Positions 15,860 to 24,234 of a stretch of 64,000 nucleotides of DNA are shown here, in pieces. The translations under genes and the position numbers were made by a program. The notes beneath the pieces are model-generated. The model saw nothing but the letters and a program-made list of their open reading frames with translations, made no database searches and was not told where the DNA came from. Position 1 is the first letter of the stretch. The number at the start of each line of letters is the position of its first letter. Source of the stretch: Halobacillus fulvus (lineage in GTDB: Bacteria > Bacillota > Bacilli > Bacillales > Halobacillaceae); the NCBI GenBank assembly GCA_004078665.1, contig SCFO01000002.1:310001-374000 (forward strand), in the 5' to 3' direction.

Positions 15860-16822
15860 TTATCTATCAGGAATCACGTATCTTCGATGCCTGTTCTCTC
15901 CCTGGAAACGAGGGCAAGCCTCTTGTAGCAACTTCCAGGCTACTTTTCTTGATTGTAAGCCTGATAAAGTCATAAATTGACGGACAGATATTTTGTCTCC
16001 AATCAAAATGCGCCATTCCTTCAGTAACATGAGGTGGGCATCTTTAGAGGTGTACCCACAAACATTGCATCTCCAATGATCACGCCGTCGATACATTGTG
16101 AAATCACGGCAAGTAGTACATCGGATTCCCGGTCTTAAATCTTCAACTTGCAAGGAGTGCTTTTTCATAAGGGATACTTTGAATGGGCGCGACTTTTCTT
16201 TTGTTATTTGGATAAAAGATTCGATTTCGACCTCTCGCCATACTTTTTTAGAATGCTTGGTCTGAACGGATGGAATGATTTGTGGGAGAGCTTTTGCTCG
16301 GACTATCCTTTTGGGTTGAGCTGAATTCCCTTGATTTTTTATATCAATTGAAGTCATGGGGTTAGCAATAATTATCAAAGGTTCAATGGGGATGGTGGGG
16401 AGTTTCTCTTGTTGAATCCAACGGTTTAACTGAAGTTTTTGATGCTCGACTTGGAGAAAAGGATCGGGGAAGACATCTTTCCGGCCTTCGTAAGTACGAA
16501 ACAACTGGTTGTGATCAAAGTCGAAGAGTAGTTCACCTTTGTAGTTTTTGACTTCTAGAAGGATGAGGCATGTCGGGGTTAACACAAGTCCATCTAGCTG
16601 AAAATGCTGAATGCTGTCGTGAAGGGAGAGGTTAGGTAGAAAGTGAAAGTTTTTTGTAGGAAGGTATTGAAGGAAATAGTCGGTGGTCATCTCACCAGAT
16701 AATCCAGCGTTTTTCTTTAGTAGTTCTTCATGCAAATGATGAAACAATGGATGTTCCAGGGTTAGACGTTTCGTAAGGAATCCTAATTGTGTATGTTCTT
16801 CAGATTTTGTACGTGTCTCCAT
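15860..16822 (-). CDS. NERD-domain protein with C-terminal zinc ribbon
   Basis: The 320-residue protein contains a nuclease-related domain (about residues 40-150) with GLSGEMTTDYFL, the Asp in FQLDGLVLTPT and the LLEVKNYKGE motif of the PD-(D/E)XK-like core. A C-terminal zinc ribbon (CTTC and CNVC, residues ~237-261) follows. A short HTH-like tail (VRQFMTLSGLQSRKVAWKLL) ends it. NERD proteins are suspected nucleic-acid processing enzymes; the function here is unknown. The ATG follows AAAGGAGGACTTT. It is divergent from the lia operon. No terminator is obvious downstream, where the tandem repeat tract lies. Confidence 0.85.
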   Translation of the reverse strand: METRTKSEEHTQLGFLTKRLTLEHPLFHHLHEELLKKNAGLSGEMTTDYFLQYLPTKNFHFLPNLSLHDSIQHFQLDGLVLTPTCLILLEVKNYKGELLFDFDHNQLFRTYEGRKDVFPDPFLQVEHQKLQLNRWIQQEKLPTIPIEPLIIIANPMTSIDIKNQGNSAQPKRIVRAKALPQIIPSVQTKHSKKVWREVEIESFIQITKEKSRPFKVSLMKKHSLQVEDLRPGIRCTTCRDFTMYRRRDHWRCNVCGYTSKDAHLMLLKEWRILIGDKISVRQFMTLSGLQSRKVAWKLLQEACPRFQGENRHRRYVIPDR

Positions 16823-16885
16823 AAAGTCCTCCTTTCTCTTTGTTTTATTCGCTATTCAGTCTGCAGACACCTCCCTATAAGCCTC

Positions 16886-16901
16886 AAGTCTTAGTCTAAA
16901 A
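16886..16901. promoter_or_regulatory. possible LiaR binding site
   Basis: AAGTCTTAGTCTAAAA contains two AGTCT half-sites and is centred about 59 bp before the predicted liaI start point, where an activator of the LiaR/VraR group would bind. The exact Bacillaceae consensus could not be checked. Confidence 0.35.
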
Positions 16902-16916
16902 TATAGCTCAGGCTCA

Positions 16917-16945
16917 TTACGGCAAATTCCGACTCCCGATATGAT
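16917..16945 (+). promoter_or_regulatory. liaI promoter
   Basis: TTACGG, 17 nt, TATGAT. A weak -35 with a good -10 fits an activator-dependent promoter. Confidence 0.55.
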
Positions 16946-16979
16946 AAAGATAAGAAAACGACAAGGAGGGAAACAAACG

Positions 16980-17327
16980 ATGAAAAAATTTCTGCTGTTC
17001 ATCGCCGCACTGGTCGCACTAGCGATCCTGCTCGCGCATTTAGGTCCGATGATTTTGTTAGGAGTCAGTGTCTGGTTGTTGTATGTCGTGTTCAAGCAGT
17101 TTATGAAAAGTGGATCCACCGCTGCGAAAATCGGCTGGGTAGTCGTGGGGCTGATCATTTTAAGCATAGCGGTCTCGAACATCTATGCGGTGATTGGGGT
17201 AGCGGCTGCTTATGTGCTGTATCTGATTTATAAAAATTGGACAGGCCGCAGCAAAGAGGAAACTTTTACAAAAACTGACGATCCGTTCACAAACTTTGAA
17301 AAACAATGGGCAGAGCTAAACAAATAA
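16980..17327 (+). CDS. liaI: LiaI-like small membrane protein
   Basis: The 115-residue protein has two or three hydrophobic segments (about residues 3-41 and 51-83) and a charged C-terminal tail. It is placed directly before a PspA/LiaH homologue with a 19-nt gap. In B. subtilis LiaI is the membrane anchor that recruits LiaH to stressed membrane. Sequence similarity to B. subtilis LiaI itself is low, so the name rests on topology and position. The ATG follows ACAAGGAGGG. Confidence 0.7.
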   Translation: MKKFLLFIAALVALAILLAHLGPMILLGVSVWLLYVVFKQFMKSGSTAAKIGWVVVGLIILSIAVSNIYAVIGVAAAYVLYLIYKNWTGRSKEETFTKTDDPFTNFEKQWAELNK

Positions 17328-17346
17328 TTAAGGGAGAGATGACACG

Positions 17347-17988
17347 ATGGGTAACTTATTTACACGTTTAAAAGATTCGATTACGGCAGATTTACATGAT
17401 GCACTTGATCAGAAGGAGCAAAAAAATCCGATTGCGATGCTGAACCAGTATTTGCGAGAGAGTGAAAAAGAAACAGAGAAGGTACGTAAGCTTGTCGAAC
17501 GCCAATATCGTTTGAAAGACGAGTTCACCCGCGAGTACCAGAAGGCTCAGGATATGGCTGAAAAGCGCAAGCATCAGGCGGAAATTGCCCGAAAGGCTAA
17601 TGAAGAAGCGATGTATGAATTTGCAGTAAAAGAGCAAGAGGAGTACGAAGCACGTGCCGAGCGGTTAAAAGCTTCTCGTGCCGATGCCATCGAACAGTTA
17701 GAAACACTCGAAAGAAAATACGAAGAGATGAAGCACAAGCTCAAAGATATGCACTTGAAGCGGATGGAGCTGATGGGCCGTGAGAATATTGCCCGCGCTC
17801 ATCACCGGATGAATCAGGTCATCGAAGATTCAGCGGACAAGCCGTATTCACGCTTTGCCGAGATGGACCGGTACATCGAGGATCTCGAGTACAAAGTCAA
17901 CAGCGCTTATTACCGGAACACGTTTGACAGCAAAATTTCCCACCTTGAAAAAGAAATGAAGCAGCAAGATCAAACGAACCTAAATTAA
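17347..17988 (+). CDS. liaH: PspA/IM30 family protein LiaH
   Basis: The 213-residue protein is almost wholly alpha-helical coiled coil, rich in E, K and R, with the PspA start MGNLFTRLKDSITADLHDALDQKEQ and the conserved NQYLRESEKETEKVRKLVERQY. PspA-family proteins assemble into rings or rods on the inner membrane face and protect it from envelope damage. The ATG follows GGGAGAG. A terminator lies directly after it, so liaIH can be transcribed separately from liaFSR, as in B. subtilis. Confidence 0.9.
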   Translation: MGNLFTRLKDSITADLHDALDQKEQKNPIAMLNQYLRESEKETEKVRKLVERQYRLKDEFTREYQKAQDMAEKRKHQAEIARKANEEAMYEFAVKEQEEYEARAERLKASRADAIEQLETLERKYEEMKHKLKDMHLKRMELMGRENIARAHHRMNQVIEDSADKPYSRFAEMDRYIEDLEYKVNSAYYRNTFDSKISHLEKEMKQQDQTNLN

Positions 17989-18005
17989 TCGAATCATGAT
18001 ATGAT

Positions 18006-18032
18006 AAAAGGCGCAGGAAGTTGCGCCTTTTT
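18006..18032 (+). terminator. terminator between liaH and liaF
   Basis: AAAAGGCGCA pairs with TGCGCCTTTT, followed by further T. It separates liaIH from liaFSR. The 180 bp after it hold no gene. Confidence 0.8.
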
Positions 18033-18214
18033 GACAATCATTTTACTCGATTATATAAGTGGATAATTGTAGAGGTAGCGGTTAGGAGGTTCTCTCCTGC
18101 GTTATTGTGAAGAACGTAAAGTGTATCTGAATAATGATTTAAAAACTAGCTTTAAACGACACTTGTTATGAGAAATATCAAAGAAGAGTTTTAATAGAAA
18201 GGGGGATGACTTCT

Positions 18215-18937
18215 ATGTTTAAACGATTGTCTACAGACACAATGAATACGCTGTTACTCATAGGAGTGATCCTCCTGGTCATTGAGATCGTCTTTTTTAA
18301 TGGCGGACTCGTCTTTTCTGTATTTTTCTCCGGATTGTTCCTTTACATTGGTTGGAAAAACTACCATGCCGGGTGGGGAAAGGTCTTCTTCTGGATTGGT
18401 TTGCTCACCTTGATTTTTACCGTCCTCAGCATGATTGCTGTCCGTTTTTTAGTTGTAGCTGTCCTCGTCATACTTGTCCGCAATTACTATAAGTCAAGGG
18501 AGAATCCTGACTACGTTGCGCCTGAAATCATTGAACGGGAAGAAGAATTCCCGGAAGAAAAAGAACCGCTGCTTTCGCAAAAATTCTTTGGTGACCAGGC
18601 AACCCCTGATCATTCGTATCAGTGGGAAGACATCAATATTCACGGAGGATTCGGGGATCGGACGATTGATTTAAGCCAGACCGTTCTGCCTCATGATGAA
18701 GCGGTGGTTTCGATTCGCCATATTATCGGTAATATTGTGATTTATGTTCCGTACGAAGTGGAAGTGAGCGTCCATCACAGTGCTTTATTGGGAAGGGCGG
18801 CCGTTTTTCAATATAAGAAGGCGCAAGTCCTGAATCAAGTCCTCTCGTACCAAACGCCGGGTTACGGTCAAAATAAGCCCAGAGTGAAAATCATCACTTC
18901 GATGGTTTCGGGAGACCTTGAGGTGAAGCGCATATGA
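18215..18937 (+). CDS. liaF: LiaF-like regulator of the LiaSR two-component system
   Basis: The 240-residue protein has four hydrophobic segments in its first ~100 residues and a soluble C-terminal domain. That domain shows the LiaF/DUF2154 pattern: DINIHGGFGDRTIDLSQTVLP, then VVSIRHIIGNIVIYVPYEVEVSVHHSALLG. LiaF holds LiaS inactive in the absence of envelope stress. The ATG at 18215 is nine nt after GGGGG; the ATG at 18206 abuts that site and is less likely. It overlaps liaS by 4 nt. No liaG is present, unlike B. subtilis. Confidence 0.9.
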   Translation: MFKRLSTDTMNTLLLIGVILLVIEIVFFNGGLVFSVFFSGLFLYIGWKNYHAGWGKVFFWIGLLTLIFTVLSMIAVRFLVVAVLVILVRNYYKSRENPDYVAPEIIEREEEFPEEKEPLLSQKFFGDQATPDHSYQWEDINIHGGFGDRTIDLSQTVLPHDEAVVSIRHIIGNIVIYVPYEVEVSVHHSALLGRAAVFQYKKAQVLNQVLSYQTPGYGQNKPRVKIITSMVSGDLEVKRI

Positions 18938-19971
18938 CGATTTGGCAAAGGCAGTTGCTTGTCGGGACGTTGACGTTTGTGGTCTTTGCGGTTGTCCTCG
19001 CTGGATTTACGTTTACAGCATTTCCGCTCCGTTCTTTTTCCGATTTATGGAGTAGAGAGGTGTTTGATCTTCCTTACGGGTTTCTGATTTTGACTTTTTC
19101 CGTGACGGTTGGAGTTGCTGTAGGCCTTATACAAGGATGGCATCAGAGGAAAGCACTCAATGACGTGGAGCATCAGCTGACGGAAATCGTGAAAGGGAAC
19201 CCTGTCACCTACGATTCTTCAAAATTGAGCGAAATCCATCAAATCGAACGCCGGATGAAGCAGATCGAGGAAAAATTCTCGAAACAAGCTGAGCTTTCCC
19301 GCCGCCTTGCAACCGAACGAGCGGAAGAAAGAGAAAAGAGTCTTCAGGAAGTCGTCGTTCAGGAAAGGAACCGGTTGGCTAGGGAATTGCATGACTCTGT
19401 CAGTCAGCAACTGTTTGCCGCATCGATGATGATGTCCGCCATCAATGAAGCGGAAGGAGAGCCTGACGTTTCGAGAAAACAGCTGAAGATGGTAGAAAAC
19501 ATGATTCATCAGTCACAGCTTGAGATGCGCGCCCTTCTCTTACATTTGAGGCCGGTGGCTTTAAAGGATAAGACGTTGTCAGAAGGAGTGGAGGAACTGC
19601 TCCAGGAGTTGACGCAGAAGGTGCCGATGCAGGTCGACTGGACGGTGGAAGAAGTTCAGCTTGATAAGGGTCTTGAAGATCAGTTGTTCCGTATTTTACA
19701 AGAATCGGTATCGAATACATTGCGTCATGCGAAGGCGGACACGTTAACGGTCATGCTGATTGACAGGGATGAGAATATTATTTTGCGTGTTGTTGATGAT
19801 GGAATCGGTTTTGATGTAGAAGAAGCGAAGTCGAGTTCTTATGGATTGCAGAACATGCAGGAGCGTACAGAAGAAGTGGGGGGCATGTTCAAGATGGTCA
19901 GTTTGAAGAACCAGGGGACTCGTCTTGAAGTGAAAGTCCCTTATGCAAAAAAAGGAGGCGAAACGACATGA
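18934..19971 (+). CDS. liaS: LiaS sensor histidine kinase
   Basis: The 345-residue kinase has two N-terminal transmembrane segments (about 8-30 and 48-68) with a very short outside loop, typical of intramembrane-sensing kinases. A linker and a NarL-class HisKA_3 domain follow with H153 in RLARELHDSVSQQL. The ATPase domain includes NTLRHAKAD (N box), VVDDGIGFD and SYGLQNMQERTEEVGG. It senses cell-wall antibiotic damage and phosphorylates LiaR. Overlaps of 4 nt with liaF and liaR show translational coupling. Confidence 0.92.
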   Translation: MTIWQRQLLVGTLTFVVFAVVLAGFTFTAFPLRSFSDLWSREVFDLPYGFLILTFSVTVGVAVGLIQGWHQRKALNDVEHQLTEIVKGNPVTYDSSKLSEIHQIERRMKQIEEKFSKQAELSRRLATERAEEREKSLQEVVVQERNRLARELHDSVSQQLFAASMMMSAINEAEGEPDVSRKQLKMVENMIHQSQLEMRALLLHLRPVALKDKTLSEGVEELLQELTQKVPMQVDWTVEEVQLDKGLEDQLFRILQESVSNTLRHAKADTLTVMLIDRDENIILRVVDDGIGFDVEEAKSSSYGLQNMQERTEEVGGMFKMVSLKNQGTRLEVKVPYAKKGGETT

Positions 19972-20600
19972 TTACTGTCCTGTTTGCAGATGACCACGAA
20001 ATGGTCCGGATCGGTGTCTCTGCTTATTTATCGTCGCAAAAGGATATCGAGGTCATTGCAGAAGCGGATGACGGAACAGATGCGGTCGAACTCGCGCTAG
20101 AACATCGTCCGGATGTCATTTTGATGGACCTCGTCATGGAAAGAATGGATGGCATTGAAGCGACTGAGAAAATCATTCAGCAGTGGCCAGAGGCTAAAAT
20201 CATCATTGTCACCAGTTTTCTGGATGATGAAAAAGTATACCCAGCCCTTGAGGCAGGAGCGACAAGCTATATGCTGAAGACGTCCAAAGCAGAAGAGATT
20301 GCGAAGGCGATCCGTGCTACATACCAAGGCCAGTCGATCCTTGAGCCTGAAGTCACAGGGAAAATCATGACCCGTATGCGCCGACCTGAATCAAAACCTC
20401 TTCATGAAGAGTTGACCACCCGTGAAACGGAAATTTTACTATTGATGACGGAAGGGAAATCGAATCAGGAAATCTCTGAAGAATTGTTCATTGCTTTGAA
20501 GACAGTGAAGGTGCATGTCAGCAACATTTTAGGAAAGCTCCAGGTGAATGATCGTACACAGGCGGTCATTTACGCTTTCAAACATGATCTAGTGAAGTAA
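19968..20600 (+). CDS. liaR: LiaR response regulator
   Basis: The 210-residue NarL/LuxR-type regulator has a receiver domain (1-120) with the acidic pair at D8-D9, phospho-acceptor D54 in ILMDLVMERMDG, and the conserved Lys in MLKTSKAEEI. The C-terminal HTH (about 145-205) shows LTTRETEILLLMTEGKSNQEI and ALKTVKVHVSNILGKL. It activates liaIH on envelope stress. The ATG overlaps the liaS end by 4 nt. A terminator follows. Confidence 0.93.
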   Translation: MITVLFADDHEMVRIGVSAYLSSQKDIEVIAEADDGTDAVELALEHRPDVILMDLVMERMDGIEATEKIIQQWPEAKIIIVTSFLDDEKVYPALEAGATSYMLKTSKAEEIAKAIRATYQGQSILEPEVTGKIMTRMRRPESKPLHEELTTRETEILLLMTEGKSNQEISEELFIALKTVKVHVSNILGKLQVNDRTQAVIYAFKHDLVK

Positions 20601-20601
20601 A

Positions 20602-20628
20602 CCCTTGCCGAAGGAGGCAGGGGTTTTA
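20602..20628 (+). terminator. terminator of liaFSR
   Basis: CCCTTGCC pairs imperfectly with GGCAGGGG, followed by TTTT. It overlaps the stop codon of the small minus-strand ORF. Confidence 0.7.
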
Positions 20629-20706
20629 ATTTTGAATAATAAAATAGTAAAGGCAGAGGGTGAGAATGAGATAGAAAACGATCAATTTCCGGTAATTGGG
20701 TTTCAT
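20626..20706 (-). CDS. 26-residue candidate membrane peptide
   Basis: A short minus-strand ORF encodes MKPNYRKLIV, then FYLILTLCLYYFIIQN: a basic start and a single hydrophobic helix. The ATG is preceded by GGAGGGGG with a 4-nt spacer after it, a much better site than expected by chance. Such peptides are common in Bacillaceae as small membrane regulators or toxins. No recognised family, and no confident promoter is seen. Convergent with liaR. Confidence 0.5.
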   Translation of the reverse strand: MKPNYRKLIVFYLILTLCLYYFIIQN

Positions 20707-20856
20707 TTTCCCCCTCCTATGATTTCTCTTTGTTCAATGTATGTGAAGAAAGCGTAAATGATAACGATCAGGCGCCTCCTTCTGGTACACTTTATACAAC
20801 AACATGCTTGCTGTACATTGTTTTTGGGAATAACAAGAACAAAGAGGTGATGCTTT

Positions 20857-21555
20857 TTGACTTGGAAAAATTCATTAGCTACGCAGCCAAACTGGTCGGG
20901 GGAGATTTCCCGCTTAGATGAGAAAAAGTCTGTCGCTGAAAAAGTGAGCCGTTTTGTCGAAGACGGGGATGTGATTGGCGTAGGATCAGGTTCAACTTCG
21001 TATCTGGCGGTTCAAGCCATTGCTGAGCGTGTGAAAAAAGAAAAGTTGAACGTAGAAGCGATTCCGACGTCACATGAATCACTTATCAATTGTTCCTATT
21101 TCGGTCTTAAAACAACAACATTGGCATCAGCGCGTCCAACGTGGGGATTTGACGGAGCGGATGAGGTCGATGATCATAAGCGCTTGATCAAAGGACGAGG
21201 AGGAGCATTGTTTGCTGAGAAACTCGTGATGGCAAGCTCTCCGAAAACATATATTTTAGTAGATGAAAGTAAATTTGTTTCGCGTCTGGGAGAGAAATTT
21301 GCTGTTCCGATCGAAATCGACCCACGTGCCATTCATTTAGTAGAAACCGCCTTGACCGATTATCCTGTGGAGAAGGTAAAGTTGAGGATGGCCGAAGCTA
21401 AAGACGGGCCGCTGATCACAGAAAAAGGAAATCTTATTCTTGATGTACGGTTTTCGCGTATTGATGTGGGGCTGGAAAAAGAGTTGGGAGCGATTCCGGG
21501 GGTTATCGAAACAGGGTTGTTTATCGGGTATCCCGTGGAAATTCTGACCATGTAA
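20857..21555 (+). CDS. rpiA: ribose-5-phosphate isomerase A
   Basis: The 232-residue enzyme interconverts ribose-5-P and ribulose-5-P in the pentose phosphate pathway. Hallmarks are IGVGSGSTSYLAVQAI (phosphate loop), PTSHES, the catalytic WGFDGADEVD, and IKGRGGALFAEKLV. The catalytic Glu lies in the latter block. The start is TTG at 20857, with AGAGGTGATG upstream; no ATG fits better. B. subtilis has the unrelated RpiB, so a type A enzyme here is a difference from that model. The 256 bp upstream hold only the small peptide ORF on the other strand. No terminator is clear downstream. Confidence 0.93.
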   Translation: MTWKNSLATQPNWSGEISRLDEKKSVAEKVSRFVEDGDVIGVGSGSTSYLAVQAIAERVKKEKLNVEAIPTSHESLINCSYFGLKTTTLASARPTWGFDGADEVDDHKRLIKGRGGALFAEKLVMASSPKTYILVDESKFVSRLGEKFAVPIEIDPRAIHLVETALTDYPVEKVKLRMAEAKDGPLITEKGNLILDVRFSRIDVGLEKELGAIPGVIETGLFIGYPVEILTM

Positions 21556-21575
21556 GCCCATTTTCATGATAATGA

Positions 21576-21604
21576 TTGGTACTTCATCATACTTTTTCTA
21601 TAAT
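21576..21604 (+). promoter_or_regulatory. promoter of the RQC-minor gene
   Basis: TTGGTA, 17 nt, TATAAT. A TGATAATG sequence overlapping the -35 resembles half of a Fur box. Confidence 0.6.
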
Positions 21605-21638
21605 AGTAGTAAATCCTTCATTCAAAAGGGGAATCATT

Positions 21639-23162
21639 ATGGGACTGCCAGATAGAATCATTTATCAGGACGATCGTTATCCATTTATCATCCTTGCACC
21701 GATCGGGAAGAAGAACAAGTCGGTCCGGTCCATTGGACATAAATTCGAACGGGGATTGTTATCCCGTCTGAATGATACGATCAAAGAACAGGCAGAACAG
21801 ATGAATATTGACATTTCAGAGATACAACATTATTTAGGGGTGACAGGGGATGCCATTCTGCCTGTTACCGTTCAAAAAGAAGAGAAAATCTATCCTCACT
21901 TGCTGAAGCCTGAGCTATTCTTATGGCGCACATTGCCAAATGAGCATGGATTGCCATTGAAAGAGGAATATTTATATGATGTCGAATTCACTCACTTATC
22001 TGCCGAACAGCTGAAATCACACATTACGAAAGTGTTGGAGGATTACGCATTCCTCGCAAAAATCAGCCGGCATCCGAGAGACTATTGGCTCGACTTAATG
22101 GCACAAGCTTTTCACAAGCATCCAATTGTCGAGTTGAATCACCGAAAGCAGAAGGTCATCGACGCGGTAGAAGAAATGAACCAATCCGCTCTCCTTTCTG
22201 TTTTGAAATATCCTGAGGATGTCGCGTATTGGAGACACCGGGTGGAAATCGTCATGAGACCTTATCGGGAGCTTCCTGATGCTTGGACAGCTGGAAGCGG
22301 AAGCTGTTCGCATGAGAAAAGCCTTCAGTTTTCATCCGATAGCCAAACGATCGAATGTCATTGTGAAGTGTGCGATTTCAATCTTTATTATCACGTTGAT
22401 CAGGACCGTGTCAGCTTTACAGAAAACCATGATGTCGAACGCGCCAAGAAGCGGATGGTGACCATTGAAAAACAGTTCAATGATATTGCCGAACAAAATG
22501 CAAAGCTTATGGATCAGCTTTTTCAGATCCGAAGTTTAAAACGTCAGCTTATGACGGCGGAGAAAACATTAGAGGAAAGTCTCGACATTGTGAAGCAGAT
22601 CAATCGCTACGAGCTGAATGGGGTTTATTTAGAGGACCATCCCATTTTAAATATGTATGCTCAGTTAAAAGATGTTAGCATCCCTTCAAGAAAAATTTCT
22701 TCTCCATTATTGTGGATGGCAGATGTCCAGCTTGAGGATGTCAGCGTCTTGAAAAGGGTAGGGGAATGGACAGAAGAAATGCCGGGGAATGTTTATCCTT
22801 TGACGAACCGCATGCTTGAAGAATTGAAAGAAACATTGGATGATGTACGTTATGGTGAAGAAGATGTCATTTTGACAATCAAGGGCCACGCCTTAACTTA
22901 CGCAAAAGTCCAGCAGATTCTTGATTTGATTCATTATTATGGAACGGAGTATCCTGCACATACACTTGTTCAAGTATTGGCAGGAAAGGCGACGAATAAG
23001 CTTCGTACCCTCAAGCTACATGAAACGAGATGGTTCGGTCTGCTGTCTGACTGGCCTGAAAAAAATATCCAGAAGCTGTTCAATCAACTCGAGAAGCAGG
23101 GCTGGCTGATGAAGCAGCAGCGCGGATACTCCGTTAGCGACTTTGCCGAAGAAGTCATGTGA
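21639..23162 (+). CDS. RQC-minor-like DNA-binding protein
   Basis: The 507-residue protein has three visible parts. The N-terminal ~215 residues match nothing I recognise. A Cys/His cluster follows (C223-x-H225 and C240-x-C242-x2-C245), probably a zinc site. Then comes a coiled-coil stretch (about 262-325). The C-terminal ~80 residues (420-500) resemble the RQC winged helix that ends RecQ helicases: HTLVQVLAGKATNKLRTLKL followed by WFGLLSDWPEKNIQKLFNQL and EKQGWLMK. There is no helicase domain. Stand-alone proteins with such RQC-minor domains have been noted in Firmicutes and linked by genome analysis to DNA repair or conflict. It has its own promoter and a strong terminator. ATG at 21639 follows AAAAGGGGAATC. 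Confidence 0.75.
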   Translation: MGLPDRIIYQDDRYPFIILAPIGKKNKSVRSIGHKFERGLLSRLNDTIKEQAEQMNIDISEIQHYLGVTGDAILPVTVQKEEKIYPHLLKPELFLWRTLPNEHGLPLKEEYLYDVEFTHLSAEQLKSHITKVLEDYAFLAKISRHPRDYWLDLMAQAFHKHPIVELNHRKQKVIDAVEEMNQSALLSVLKYPEDVAYWRHRVEIVMRPYRELPDAWTAGSGSCSHEKSLQFSSDSQTIECHCEVCDFNLYYHVDQDRVSFTENHDVERAKKRMVTIEKQFNDIAEQNAKLMDQLFQIRSLKRQLMTAEKTLEESLDIVKQINRYELNGVYLEDHPILNMYAQLKDVSIPSRKISSPLLWMADVQLEDVSVLKRVGEWTEEMPGNVYPLTNRMLEELKETLDDVRYGEEDVILTIKGHALTYAKVQQILDLIHYYGTEYPAHTLVQVLAGKATNKLRTLKLHETRWFGLLSDWPEKNIQKLFNQLEKQGWLMKQQRGYSVSDFAEEVM

Positions 23163-23178
23163 TCTTCATTTTCATATA

Positions 23179-23226
23179 AACCGCATGAAATCATTGCCAC
23201 CATTGCGATTTCATGCGGTTATTTTT
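23179..23226 (+). terminator. terminator of the RQC-minor gene
   Basis: AACCGCATGAAATC pairs perfectly with GATTTCATGCGGTT, then ATTTTT. Confidence 0.85.
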
Positions 23227-23339
23227 AAATACTCTGTAAACATAAGGAGACGCCTGAATGATAGCGTTTTCTTGTGCTATAATTTGAAAAGATGATTGGT
23301 TTTTAAATGACAGATTGAAAACGACGGGAGGAAGCATTG

Positions 23340-23984
23340 ATGCAATCTATTTTTCATCGTGCACTAGGCAACGACTTTCACAAACTGCACCCGGAACTCC
23401 AAAAAAAATATGGATTAACAAGTAAACAGAACCTGATGGCATTAGGCCAAGGGAGAATGATCGAAATTAGAGATGCTAATCCGATCGTCCGCCCTTTTTT
23501 ACAAATAGGAATTCGCGATCACCTCGTCTTTGGGGAACGCGGCAAGAATGTCCCGTTTACCTTGGAAAATTATTTTTATAAAGGGGATGGCGGCGAGGAG
23601 ACGTTCAGCTGGGTTCGTCGCTTCTTCTTTCCGTACTCGATTCGCGGGTTCGATTCCGTGATGAAGTATGACGAAAAGAAACGGAAAATCATAGACGAAA
23701 TCGGAAAGTCTGGAATTCTTCAGATCGAACTGGACATTCATGTCACGCCTGAGGGAGGGCTCTTTATGGAGTCCAACCAGATGACGTATAAAGGGAAAAT
23801 CCCGCTTCCAGGACCTCAAACCTCTGTCTATGAACATTACGACGAGGAAGCAAAGGCTTACCGTGTCCACGTTCACGTAGACCATCCAGTGTTCGGTACT
23901 GTGATGATGTATGAAGGAACGGTCGATACGGAATTTCTACCGATGACCTACAACAACATCCCAGATCGCGGCTTCCTTGAGTGA
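23340..23984 (+). CDS. DUF4166 domain protein
   Basis: The 214-residue protein is of the DUF4166 family, recognisable by FHRALGNDFHKLHPELQKKYG at the start, VPFTLENYFYKGDGGEETFSWVRRFFFP and the DYRGF-like end. No signal peptide or membrane segment. Function unknown; relatives often occur fused to or beside short-chain oxidoreductases, but none is adjacent here. The ATG at 23340 is 5 nt after GGGAGGAAG; the TTG directly before it is too close to the site. Monocistronic. Confidence 0.8.
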   Translation: MQSIFHRALGNDFHKLHPELQKKYGLTSKQNLMALGQGRMIEIRDANPIVRPFLQIGIRDHLVFGERGKNVPFTLENYFYKGDGGEETFSWVRRFFFPYSIRGFDSVMKYDEKKRKIIDEIGKSGILQIELDIHVTPEGGLFMESNQMTYKGKIPLPGPQTSVYEHYDEEAKAYRVHVHVDHPVFGTVMMYEGTVDTEFLPMTYNNIPDRGFLE

Positions 23985-24073
23985 TCGAATACTATTCGAA
24001 TTTATCCATAGAAAAAAGTCATCCTTTTTAGTGAAACGGATATCTTTAAACTTTACTTGACGCATTTGTGTGA

Positions 24074-24118
24074 AGAGGGGTGGTGGGAGAAGCGAACCGC
24101 TTCTCCCACCACCCCTCT
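24074..24118. repeat. dispersed fold-back element, collapsed copy B
   Basis: A perfect 21-bp stem with a 3-nt loop (AAC). The arm sequence is rich in GGGGTGGTGGGAGAAGCG and its complement. It looks like an element whose interior has been deleted, leaving only the paired arms around AGCG. It lies between the DUF4166 gene and kynA, about 115 bp before the kynA start. Confidence 0.7.
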
Positions 24119-24234
24119 CTTAAATGACATCTATACCATGGAGTGTGCTTCATTTCATAAGGATGATTCCTGTACACATCACTCCGGATGAACGAGTCCA
24201 GCGCCTTCCATCCGGAATATAAGGAGAGAAAATA

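Noticed and set aside
21571-21590. Possible Fur box before the RQC-minor gene
   Set aside because: Only one half matches the consensus; too weak to call as a separate site.
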